This document shows, one piece after another, positions 1 through 5,364 of a DNA stretch of 11,581 bases. The notes under the pieces were generated by a model, which searched no databases, had not been told where the DNA came from, and saw nothing but the letters and a program-made list of their open reading frames with translations. A program made the translations under genes and the position numbers. The stretch comes from a bacterium (lineage in GTDB: Bacteria; Patescibacteriota; Gracilibacteria; UBA1369; GCA-2718715): positions 1 through 11,581 of the forward strand of contig JAUHYY010000027.1 of assembly GCA_030426295.1 (NCBI GenBank). Direction: 5' to 3'. Each line of letters starts with the position of its first letter. Positions within the stretch are counted from its first letter, which is position 1.

Positions 1-225
1 CTCCCTGCCTTAATAATGATCGACTCTATCGCAAGACTAATACCTGGCGTATTGGGCGACGAACAATCACATCAAACAGATTCATTCTCTGATTACTTAG
101 ACGGCAAGAAACAACATCCTGTTTACACGAAACCAGAAGTATTTGAAGAACTAGAAGTGCCAGAAGTGCTTAGGTCTGGGCACCACAAAAACATAGAAGA
201 TTGGAAACAAGAAAATACAAAATGA
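1..225 (+). CDS. trmD: tRNA (guanine-N1)-methyltransferase TrmD, C-terminal part
   Basis: TrmD methylates N1 of G37 next to the anticodon in a subset of tRNAs, using S-adenosylmethionine, and so protects the reading frame during translation. The 74 residues here are the family's C-terminal region. They show the end of the SAM-site region (LPALIMIDSIARLIPGVLGD), then the conserved YTKPEVFEELEVPEVLRSGHH stretch interrupted only by family-typical substitutions, and an I-x-x-W near the end (IEDWKQ). The gene enters from the left edge, so its start and knot domain are not visible. Its TGA stop overlaps the ATG of the next gene as ATGA at 222-225, which indicates a shared transcript and probably coupled translation. 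The family assignment is firm; activity cannot be judged from the fragment. Confidence 0.95.
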   Translation, partial: LPALIMIDSIARLIPGVLGDEQSHQTDSFSDYLDGKKQHPVYTKPEVFEELEVPEVLRSGHHKNIEDWKQENTK

Positions 226-449
226 CAGATCCAAACTACATCAGAGTAAAAGTAAAACCTAAAGCTAGCAAAAACGAAATCACTGGCACTCTAGACGATG
301 GAACAATCAAGATCTCAGTGAAAGCTCCACCAGAAAGAGGAAAAGCCAATGAAGTTGTTATAGAACTTCTACAGAAAGAATACAAAACAAAGAACGTCAA
401 AATAATTAGCGGACACACATCTCAAATCAAACTAATAAGAATAGACTGA
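222..449 (+). CDS. yggU: YggU/DUF167 family small protein
   Basis: This 75-residue protein belongs to the DUF167 (YggU) family of small alpha/beta proteins, whose biochemical role is not established. The family hallmarks are visible: RVKVKPKASKNEI near the N terminus, the core VKAPPERGKANEVVIELL around residues 33-50, and a C-terminal ISGHTSQIKLI strand. An upstream in-frame ATG at 201 would add seven residues (METRKYK) lying inside the trmD coding region. The start at 222 is preferred because it gives the family's usual length and the ATGA overlap with the trmD stop. The TGA stop shares its last base with the rsmA ATG (TGATG at 447-451). The setting between two RNA methyltransferases suggests a translation-linked role, but that is inference. 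Confidence 0.85.
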   Translation: MTDPNYIRVKVKPKASKNEITGTLDDGTIKISVKAPPERGKANEVVIELLQKEYKTKNVKIISGHTSQIKLIRID

Positions 450-1231
450 TGAACTTAAAAGAAGAAACACTCGCACTACTCAAAAAGCACGGCCTTGCAG
501 CAAAAAAATCTCTCGGGCAAAATTTCTTAATCTCAGAAACTGCACTCGAACAAATTGTAGGCGCAGCAGAATTAACTAAAGATGATTTCGTTCTAGAAAT
601 CGGACCAGGTCTTGGAACACTGACCAAAGAATTAAATAAACACACCGAAAATGTTCTTTCACTAGAACTTGATACCAAGCTTAAAAAAATACTCGAACCA
701 TATAATGTTAACTATATCGATGCACTTAAGTTTGACCCATCAGAACTTCCAAAAAATTTCAAACTTGTAGCAAATATTCCTTACTACATTACCTCACCAA
801 TACTAAATCACTTCATAAAAGATCAATTTATTCAAAATTCTGCCACACCTAAAACAGTAGTACTTTTGATGCAACGAGAAGTCGCTGAGAAGATCGTAAA
901 CGAGAAAAGAGACTCAGTACTCTCACTGAATATAAAAGTCTTCGGAAAGCCCGAAATAATAGCTCACGTTAAGGCTGACTGTTTCTACCCTGCTCCAAAA
1001 GTAGATTCTAGTATTTTAAAGATAAATATCTTCAAAAAACCTAAAGTTTCTATAGAAAATCTTAATAAATTTTTCAAAACAATTAAGATCGGATTCTCAT
1101 CACCACGAAAAAAATTATCAAACAACTTAAAGCCATTTAAAATTGATCAAACAATGACTGAAATAGATCTCAACCGAAGAGCTGAGACTTTAAGTATTGA
1201 TGAATGGGTTGAATTATCGAAACTAATCTAA
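449..1231 (+). CDS. rsmA: 16S rRNA (adenine1518-N6/adenine1519-N6)-dimethyltransferase RsmA (KsgA)
   Basis: RsmA dimethylates two adjacent adenosines in the loop of 16S rRNA helix 45, using SAM, late in 30S subunit assembly. The 260-residue length is normal for the family. Visible motifs are the N-terminal KKSLGQNFL (residues 19-27), the SAM-binding motif I VLEIGPGLGTLTKEL (48-62), an acidic residue after the next strand (LELD, 72-75), the catalytic NIPYYITSPIL (109-119, the N-x-P-Y/F type of N6-adenine methyltransferases), FYPAPKVDSSIL (179-190) and the C-terminal FSSPRKKLSNNL (216-227). The start codon overlaps the YggU stop by one base, so the gene is probably translated from the trmD operon message. 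Its TAA stop overlaps by four bases with the stop of the convergent gene that follows. Confidence 0.96.
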   Translation: MNLKEETLALLKKHGLAAKKSLGQNFLISETALEQIVGAAELTKDDFVLEIGPGLGTLTKELNKHTENVLSLELDTKLKKILEPYNVNYIDALKFDPSELPKNFKLVANIPYYITSPILNHFIKDQFIQNSATPKTVVLLMQREVAEKIVNEKRDSVLSLNIKVFGKPEIIAHVKADCFYPAPKVDSSILKINIFKKPKVSIENLNKFFKTIKIGFSSPRKKLSNNLKPFKIDQTMTEIDLNRRAETLSIDEWVELSKLI

Positions 1232-2319
1232 GATGTAGCTTCATCAACTTTACCTGCAACTTCTTGACCGACTATCGCCTTTTCACCTCTATCTTGTACA
1301 AGCCCTGTAATTTGAGGTAGAACGTCTGCAACAACAGCAGAAGCCAAGTTATATACACTCTGATCACCTCCATTTTCTTTAGTAAGTGAACCTAACTGTT
1401 TCTTAAACTGTTCGACTTGCTCTTCGTCAAAATCAAGCATGTTTACTACTTCCATTAATGTACTAGCTAAGAACGCTATAAACTTCTTAGGCTCGTCATT
1501 ATAATCAGAAGCCAATTCATTAGAAGACTCATCTAACGCAGCAAATTTATAACGGTATATACCTTCTACATCTATAGTTTCAACCATATCAATAAGAGCA
1601 TTAACACTTCTTAATAACGCACGATTGAAGTTTACTCCAGGCTTCTGTGCATCAAGCCCATCTAACTCTTTTTGTATATCGCTTACAGCCTGGGCAAAGA
1701 ACTTTTGCTGAGCTTCTGTCATACCTGCCAAAGTCGCATCATTAAAGTCAAATTGCACTGAAGCTTCTTCTTTATTTTTAAGAATAGTTTCGAGTGCACC
1801 ATGAACTGCTCCTGCACCTACTAAAGAAACCGCAGCTCTAATAGCATTAACTGCATTTGGATCATTAACCATATCTTGAACAGCTGACCCAACCATTTCT
1901 CTATAAGCAAAACCAACACCAGCATACATAGACAAAGAATTAGCAATCATATCAGCCTTCAATAGCTTTTCAGTCAAACTAAGACCCATTCCCTCAAACT
2001 TCTCTTTCATCTCTTTTAAAGTGATACTATACCAAGCACCAGTAGTAGAAAAAGCAGATGCAGCTAAAGTAACAGCGCCAATAAGTAGAAACTCATATGG
2101 AGCAATTGCCCCAATAACAGCCCCTAAATATCTAGTTCTCTCACTTGCAACTAACGATGGCTTATATTTTTCTTCAACAGACTCCTCTAATACTACAGCC
2201 TCGTGTGTAGTTAAAGCCTCTGGATCAAAATTTGTATCATCAAAGACTTTATTAATTCTTGCATCAACATGTGCCTCTGTTCCAGGAATACGCTCTGTAA
2301 ATTTTCTTACTAAATTCAT
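1228..2319 (-). CDS. Hypothetical protein with one clear membrane segment
   Basis: I do not recognise this 363-residue protein. Residues 1-62 are charged and soluble-looking. Residues 64-92 form a hydrophobic, Ala/Gly-rich segment (YLGAVIGAIAPYEFLLIGAV and onward) that should span the membrane. Residues 100-145 are an amphipathic helical stretch, and 158-180 form a second, weaker Ala/Val/Gly-rich helix. The remainder (190-363) looks alpha-helical and acidic and contains no cysteine. There is no signal-peptidase site and no catalytic motif I can name. The start is supported by two good promoters immediately upstream on this strand. It ends tail to tail with rsmA, sharing four bases, so neither gene has room for its own terminator outside coding DNA. 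A lineage-specific envelope protein is a guess only. Confidence 0.75.
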   Translation of the reverse strand: MNLVRKFTERIPGTEAHVDARINKVFDDTNFDPEALTTHEAVVLEESVEEKYKPSLVASERTRYLGAVIGAIAPYEFLLIGAVTLAASAFSTTGAWYSITLKEMKEKFEGMGLSLTEKLLKADMIANSLSMYAGVGFAYREMVGSAVQDMVNDPNAVNAIRAAVSLVGAGAVHGALETILKNKEEASVQFDFNDATLAGMTEAQQKFFAQAVSDIQKELDGLDAQKPGVNFNRALLRSVNALIDMVETIDVEGIYRYKFAALDESSNELASDYNDEPKKFIAFLASTLMEVVNMLDFDEEQVEQFKKQLGSLTKENGGDQSVYNLASAVVADVLPQITGLVQDRGEKAIVGQEVAGKVDEATS

Positions 2320-2334
2320 AAGTATAATTTATAT

Positions 2335-2376
2335 ATAATAAGACAGAATTATAATTCGTCAAATACGATACGTCAA
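2335..2376 (-). promoter_or_regulatory. Two overlapping sigma70-type promoters for the 363-residue membrane protein
   Basis: Reading the minus strand, TTGACG (2376-2371) is followed after 17 bases by a perfect TATAAT (2353-2348). A second TTGACG (2362-2357) is followed after 16 bases by TATTAT (2340-2335). The expected transcript starts lie about 22 and 9 bases before the ATG at 2319. The first -10 box sits inside a perfect 12-bp palindrome, GAATTATAATTC (2346-2357). No Shine-Dalgarno sequence precedes the start codon. Confidence 0.65.
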
Positions 2377-2402
2377 CAAACCGCGACTCTACAGACAGAA
2401 AC

Positions 2403-2432
2403 TTGCTTTCTAGCTTTATACAAAGGTATAAT
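2403..2432 (+). promoter_or_regulatory. Sigma70-type promoter for the TrmB-family regulator
   Basis: A perfect -10 hexamer TATAAT (2427-2432) lies 18 bases after TTGCTT (2403-2408), a weak -35 match sharing only TTG with the consensus. The predicted transcript start near 2439 leaves a leader of only about 11 bases before the ATG at 2450, and no ribosome binding site is visible. The -10 is the strong part of the evidence. Confidence 0.55.
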
Positions 2433-2449
2433 AAGCCTGTCGCCACTTT

Positions 2450-3199
2450 ATGACAGCACTAATGCAAAATCTACAATCCATATTTAGTCTAAATAATAAA
2501 GAACAAGAAACATTTCTAAAACTTCTTGAACTAGGAGCTCAACCAGTAAGCACGATAGCTAAACAAATGAATACTCCCCGCTCTTCTATGTACTTAATAA
2601 TTGAAAGATTAACTAAAATTGGCCTAATCGAAGAATTTCAAAGAAGTGGAATAAAATACGTAAAATGCATTACTGTCAAAGATATTCCAACCCTTATTGA
2701 ACAAAAACAAAGAAAACTTGAAACTGACCTAGAAGCAATAGAACTCCAAATACCCCAACTGCTAGAAATTGAAAACAAACTAAGCATTACACCTAAAGTA
2801 AAGTTTTATGAAGGTGCAAAGGCTGTAGAACAAATGTACAGAAATGTATTAGAAGAAAACAAATTCTATGCCTACCAAAATGCTGAAAAGATAAAAAAAC
2901 ACATGCCATACTTTTTCAATGAAATACCTAAAGAAATAGCTAAAAATAAAGGGACAGCAAAAGAATTTCTAACAGAAACTGAAGCAGCTCATGAATACCT
3001 GAACAAATACAAAACGACTAATCATGAGATGAAAATATTAAGTAAACAAAACAAATTCTCTTCAGACACAATTATCACTGAAGAAAAAATATTTATGATT
3101 TCTTATGGTGAAGCTGAAATAGCAGCACTAGAAATATGGAACAAAGATCTAGCAGAAACACAAAAAGCAATCTTTGAAATGATGTGGGCTGAGAATTAA
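2450..3199 (+). CDS. TrmB-family winged-helix transcriptional regulator
   Basis: This is a predicted DNA-binding regulator of 249 residues. Residues 14-72 form a winged helix of the TrmB type: a helix beginning LNNKEQETFLKLLELGAQ, the helix-turn-helix VSTIAKQMNTPRSSMYLIIERL (33-54), then LTKIGLIEEFQRSGIKYVKC as the wing. Residues 78-110 (TLIEQKQRKLETDLEAIELQ) look like a coiled-coil dimerisation helix. Residues 117-249, beginning KVKFYEGAKAVEQMYRNVLEE, resemble the C-terminal ligand or sensor half of TrmB-like proteins in archaea and candidate-phylum bacteria. No ligand can be predicted. ATG 2450 is chosen because the promoter is close; ATG 2462 (MQNLQSIF) is possible. It is divergent from the 363-residue membrane protein, so control of that gene or of itself is plausible. 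The TAA stop overlaps the pyrF stop by four bases (TTAA). Confidence 0.85.
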   Translation: MTALMQNLQSIFSLNNKEQETFLKLLELGAQPVSTIAKQMNTPRSSMYLIIERLTKIGLIEEFQRSGIKYVKCITVKDIPTLIEQKQRKLETDLEAIELQIPQLLEIENKLSITPKVKFYEGAKAVEQMYRNVLEENKFYAYQNAEKIKKHMPYFFNEIPKEIAKNKGTAKEFLTETEAAHEYLNKYKTTNHEMKILSKQNKFSSDTIITEEKIFMISYGEAEIAALEIWNKDLAETQKAIFEMMWAEN

Positions 3200-4128
3200 A
3201 CCTGCCTCACCCCATTCAAATCTTCATTCATAGCAATAACCGCTTGCCTTGCAGCATCAGCATAATTTTCTGCATCACCTTCAGTCTCATACGCAAAGAT
3301 TATTCCTCTAGAAGAATTAATTAATGCCCCAAGTCCATTCTCATCAAAAGCAGCTTTTACATCCTCAGCAGTCCCTCCTTGTGCACCATAACCTGGCACC
3401 AAAATGTAAGAACTTGGCATTAGTTCTCTTAGTCTTCCTAAGTCTCTAGGGTATGTAGCACCAACTACTGATCCTACAAAACTGTACCCTGACTCTCCTA
3501 CTTCATCAAAAGCCCAAGACTCTACAAAACTTGCAGCCAGATCAGAAATACTCAAACCTGATTCATCAATTTTTCTATCTTGAAAATCACCACTCGAAGC
3601 ATTTGAAGTCTTAACAAGAACAAAAATTCCTTTTCCATGTTTTCTACACTCAACCATAAATGGATCAACAGAATCGTAACCCATAAATGGATTCAAAGTT
3701 ACCGCATCAATATTCATTACAGACTCACTTGTTCCAAAGAATTCAGTTTCACCAAGGTACGCCTGTGCATATGCTTTAGCAGTAGAACCAATATCAGATC
3801 TCTTAATGTCAGCGAGAACCAGGAGTCCTTTATCTTGAGCATACTTACAGGTTTCTTTAAAAGCTCGCATTCCGTGCTCACCAAATAATTCATAAAATGC
3901 TATTTGAGGTTTCACAACTGGAACAAGATCAGCAATTGCATCTATGATTGCTTTATTGAATTCAATTATTGCTTCAGCAGCAGACTCAAATGACATTCCA
4001 TAATTTTCTTTAGCCTTAGTTACAATGTGTGCCGGAATCTGATCTATACGTGGATCAAGCCCTACGCAAACAACAGAATTCTTTTCTTTAATAGCTGCTG
4101 TTAATTTATCTGCAAAATGATTAGTCAT
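3196..4128 (-). CDS. pyrF: Orotidine 5'-phosphate decarboxylase PyrF
   Basis: PyrF decarboxylates OMP to UMP, the last step of de novo pyrimidine synthesis, in the cytoplasm. The 310-residue sequence shows CVGLDPRI (21-28), the substrate-contacting VVKPQIAFYELFG (71-83), the catalytic ADIKRSDIGSTAKAYA (106-121, with D107, K109 and D112 as the charged network), DAVTLNPFMGYDS (141-153), VVGATYP (221-227), VPGYGAQGG (244-252) and the phosphate-binding NSSRGI (271-276). The pattern and length fit the longer type-2 family. The start at 4128 (MTNHFADKL) is used because the reading frame upstream of it runs into pyrE and would add 30 residues foreign to the family. Only four bases separate it from the pyrE stop, so the two form an operon. 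No Shine-Dalgarno sequence is seen. It converges with the TrmB-type gene with a four-base overlap. Confidence 0.95.
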   Translation of the reverse strand: MTNHFADKLTAAIKEKNSVVCVGLDPRIDQIPAHIVTKAKENYGMSFESAAEAIIEFNKAIIDAIADLVPVVKPQIAFYELFGEHGMRAFKETCKYAQDKGLLVLADIKRSDIGSTAKAYAQAYLGETEFFGTSESVMNIDAVTLNPFMGYDSVDPFMVECRKHGKGIFVLVKTSNASSGDFQDRKIDESGLSISDLAASFVESWAFDEVGESGYSFVGSVVGATYPRDLGRLRELMPSSYILVPGYGAQGGTAEDVKAAFDENGLGALINSSRGIIFAYETEGDAENYADAARQAVIAMNEDLNGVRQV

Positions 4129-4132
4129 AATT

Positions 4133-4777
4133 TTATAAGTTATCAAACCAAGTCTTTGGATCAGCCGCAAAAGGCATAACAATTTGTTTATCTTCTTCTG
4201 TGAACATCCCTTTCTCAACTCCTACTGTTAGTAAAGTTTCAAAATCACTAAGTGAGTCATATTTGTAACCTGACTCTTCAAAATTCTTCTTACAAGTTTC
4301 AAATCCGTATGTGAAAATACTCATTATTCCAACAATTTCAGAATCCATTTCTTTCTCAACAGCTTGAGCAGATTTAATTGAACTTCCACCTGTTGAAAAC
4401 AGATCTTCAAGAATCAGTACCTTTTTCCCTTTTAAAAATTCTGGATCACCCTCAACTTGCTTACCTGCTCCATGACCTTTTGGTTCAGGCCTAATATAAA
4501 TCATTGGCTTATGCATTCTTTCAGCTAAGAAAGCAGCCCAAGGAATCGCAGCAGTAGCTGTTCCTCCAACTACATCGAATTCCCAACCAAGCTCATTCAA
4601 ACGATCTTCAAATCCTCTTAAAATAATATCTCTTTCTTCAAAGTGAGAAATCATTTGTCTGTTATCGCAGTAAATTGGAGATTTAATTCCAGACGTCCAG
4701 GTAAATGGTGGTTCAACAGAAATTCGCACTGCCCCCTTTTCAAGGAGATTCGCAGCAATTTGTTCTTTGTAAGACAT
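4133..4777 (-). CDS. pyrE: Orotate phosphoribosyltransferase PyrE
   Basis: PyrE joins orotate and PRPP to give OMP, the substrate of the neighbouring PyrF. The 214 residues include the N-terminal TSGIKSPIYCDNRQMISH (28-45), the flexible-loop region RPEPKGHGAGKQVEG (96-110) with its conserved basic residues, and the PRPP-binding motif VLILEDLFSTGGSS (120-133; the acidic pair E124-D125 followed by the TGGS loop). A C-terminal helix-rich part follows (residues 155-214). The start at 4777 gives the family's usual N terminus and has no ribosome binding site in front of it. A clear promoter was not found on this strand in the 280 bases upstream. The gene is divergent from the InsA-like/exporter unit and lies first in a pyrE-pyrF operon. 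Confidence 0.95.
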   Translation of the reverse strand: MSYKEQIAANLLEKGAVRISVEPPFTWTSGIKSPIYCDNRQMISHFEERDIILRGFEDRLNELGWEFDVVGGTATAAIPWAAFLAERMHKPMIYIRPEPKGHGAGKQVEGDPEFLKGKKVLILEDLFSTGGSSIKSAQAVEKEMDSEIVGIMSIFTYGFETCKKNFEESGYKYDSLSDFETLLTVGVEKGMFTEEDKQIVMPFAADPKTWFDNL

Positions 4778-4861
4778 TTTCTGTACTTAGATCTTATTCA
4801 ATTTAGCTAAGATAAGCGGTTTTGTACAGAGAAGTTACCACAATATATGACTACAACATTA

Positions 4862-4875
4862 TTGACACGTGTAAA
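4862..4875. promoter_or_regulatory. Palindromic candidate operator over the -35 box
   Basis: The 8-bp perfect palindrome ACACGTGT (4865-4872) extends to a 14-bp imperfect dyad TTGACACGTGTAAA with one mismatched pair. It covers the -35 of the plus-strand promoter and reads TTTACA on the other strand. Its position would suit a repressor binding as a dimer, for example the InsA-like protein encoded downstream, but nothing in the sequence ties a particular protein to it. Confidence 0.35.
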
Positions 4876-4890
4876 GCAATCACCTACTAT
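4862..4890 (+). promoter_or_regulatory. Sigma70-type promoter of the leader/InsA-like/exporter unit
   Basis: A perfect -35 TTGACA (4862-4867) and -10 TACTAT (4885-4890) are separated by exactly 17 bases. The predicted transcript start is near 4897. This is the best -35 in the window. It lies 170-200 bases before the first downstream gene, so it would make a structured leader of about 160 bases. Confidence 0.7.
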
Positions 4891-4911
4891 GCCAACACTT
4901 AACAAATTATT

Positions 4912-4980
4912 ATGATAAATAGAGAGTTTACAAAATACAGCCCTAAGGCCGTAAACAAACCACACTCTGTGGAGGAATAA
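4912..4980 (+). CDS. Putative 22-residue leader peptide
   Basis: An ATG about 15 bases after the predicted transcript start opens a 22-codon frame ending in TAA at 4978-4980. The peptide is MINREFTKYSPK followed by AVNKPHSVEE: mixed, with four basic Lys/Arg residues and two prolines, and with no run of one amino acid that would point to an amino-acid sensor. The frame runs through a hairpin (GTTTAC 4926-4931 with GTAAAC 4951-4956, inner GCC/GGC) and a second (CCACA 4960-4964 with TGTGG 4968-4972). It ends inside the strand that can pair with the terminator's 5' arm. There is no Shine-Dalgarno sequence, as for most genes here. A chance 22-codon frame is quite possible; location is the main argument. 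Confidence 0.35.
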   Translation: MINREFTKYSPKAVNKPHSVEE

Positions 4981-5013
4981 CACGCTGCACCAACGCGCAT
5001 TATATATTTCTCC
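4971..5013 (+). promoter_or_regulatory. Candidate antiterminator pairing
   Basis: GGAGGAATA (4971-4979) is complementary over nine bases, with one G-U pair, to TATTTCTCC (5005-5013). The second segment contains four of the five bases of the terminator's 5' stem (5010-5014), so the two structures exclude each other. The first segment also holds the last two bases of the CCACA/TGTGG hairpin and the stop region of the leader ORF. Together this is the usual layout of a transcription attenuator. The pairing was found by eye and no folding energy was computed. Confidence 0.45.
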
Positions 5014-5039
5014 CGGATGTACCAGATGGGAGTCTTTTT
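5010..5039 (+). terminator. Intrinsic terminator in the leader, 20 bases before the InsA-like gene
   Basis: CTCCC (5010-5014) pairs with GGGAG (5028-5032) around a 13-base loop in which GG/CC (5015-5016 with 5022-5023) can close further. The tract TCTTTTT (5033-5039) follows. On the opposite strand the hairpin is not followed by a T run, so it acts on plus-strand transcripts. The only gene it could serve lies downstream, which suggests either attenuation or the 3' end of a short non-coding RNA of about 140 bases (about 4897-5039). Confidence 0.65.
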
Positions 5040-5058
5040 CGCGTTCTAACTTAAAACT

Positions 5059-5364
5059 ATGAATATTCAACAACAATACTGCATAAACAAAAACTGTAAT
5101 CATTACAAACTACAGAATAAAGCTAATATAACTATTCATAGTAGAAAACTGCTCAGATACAGATGCAAAGCATGTAACAAAACCTGGGTAGCCCACATAC
5201 ACCAAAAACATTACTTAATGAGAAACAACAAACTAAAAATAAAACGAGCGATAGAACTTCTAAAAAATGGTATAAGCATTCGTAAAACAGCCCAATATTT
5301 AGAACTTAGCCCATCAACAATCCAAAGATGGAAAAAACAATTAAAAGTAAATATAAAGCCATGA
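5059..5364 (+). CDS. InsA-like zinc-finger/helix-turn-helix protein (transposase-derived)
   Basis: This 101-residue protein has the two-part build of IS1 InsA. A zinc-binding module comes first (C8, C13, C36, C39; C-x4-C-x22-C-x2-C, with RYRCKACNKTW at 34-43). A helix-turn-helix follows, IKRAIELLKNGISIRKTAQYLELSPSTIQRW (61-91). In IS1, InsA of about 91 residues binds the element ends and represses the transposase promoter. Here no catalytic DDE partner (InsB) follows and no terminal inverted repeats were found, so a mobile IS is not supported. Instead the TGA stop overlaps the ATG of an ABC exporter (ATGA, 5361-5364). The arrangement suggests a stand-alone, domesticated DNA-binding protein, perhaps a local repressor. 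An IS remnant that happens to sit before the exporter is the alternative. No ribosome binding site is present. Confidence 0.75.
   Translation: MNIQQQYCINKNCNHYKLQNKANITIHSRKLLRYRCKACNKTWVAHIHQKHYLMRNNKLKIKRAIELLKNGISIRKTAQYLELSPSTIQRWKKQLKVNIKP

Noticed and set aside
4129..4218. Longer N terminus for pyrF starting at 4218.
   Set aside because: It lies within pyrE in another frame and adds 30 residues unlike PyrF; MTNHFADKL at 4128 fits the family.
4982..4998. Hairpin ACGC/GCGC in the leader.
   Set aside because: On the plus strand only three base pairs form; the fourth works only as G-U on the minus strand, so it is too weak to claim.
4807..5103. 98-codon minus-strand open frame across the pyrE upstream region.
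   Set aside because: It has no recognisable domains, covers the promoter and terminator of the opposite strand and overlaps the InsA-like gene; its composition looks like chance.
5329..5361. A6C run (5332-5338) near the end of the InsA-like gene, where a -1 shift would enter the exporter frame, as in the IS1 InsA-InsB' fusion.
   Set aside because: In the InsA-like frame the run reads AAA AAA CAA, not the A AAA AAC phasing needed for tandem slippage, and the ATGA overlap already gives the exporter its own start.
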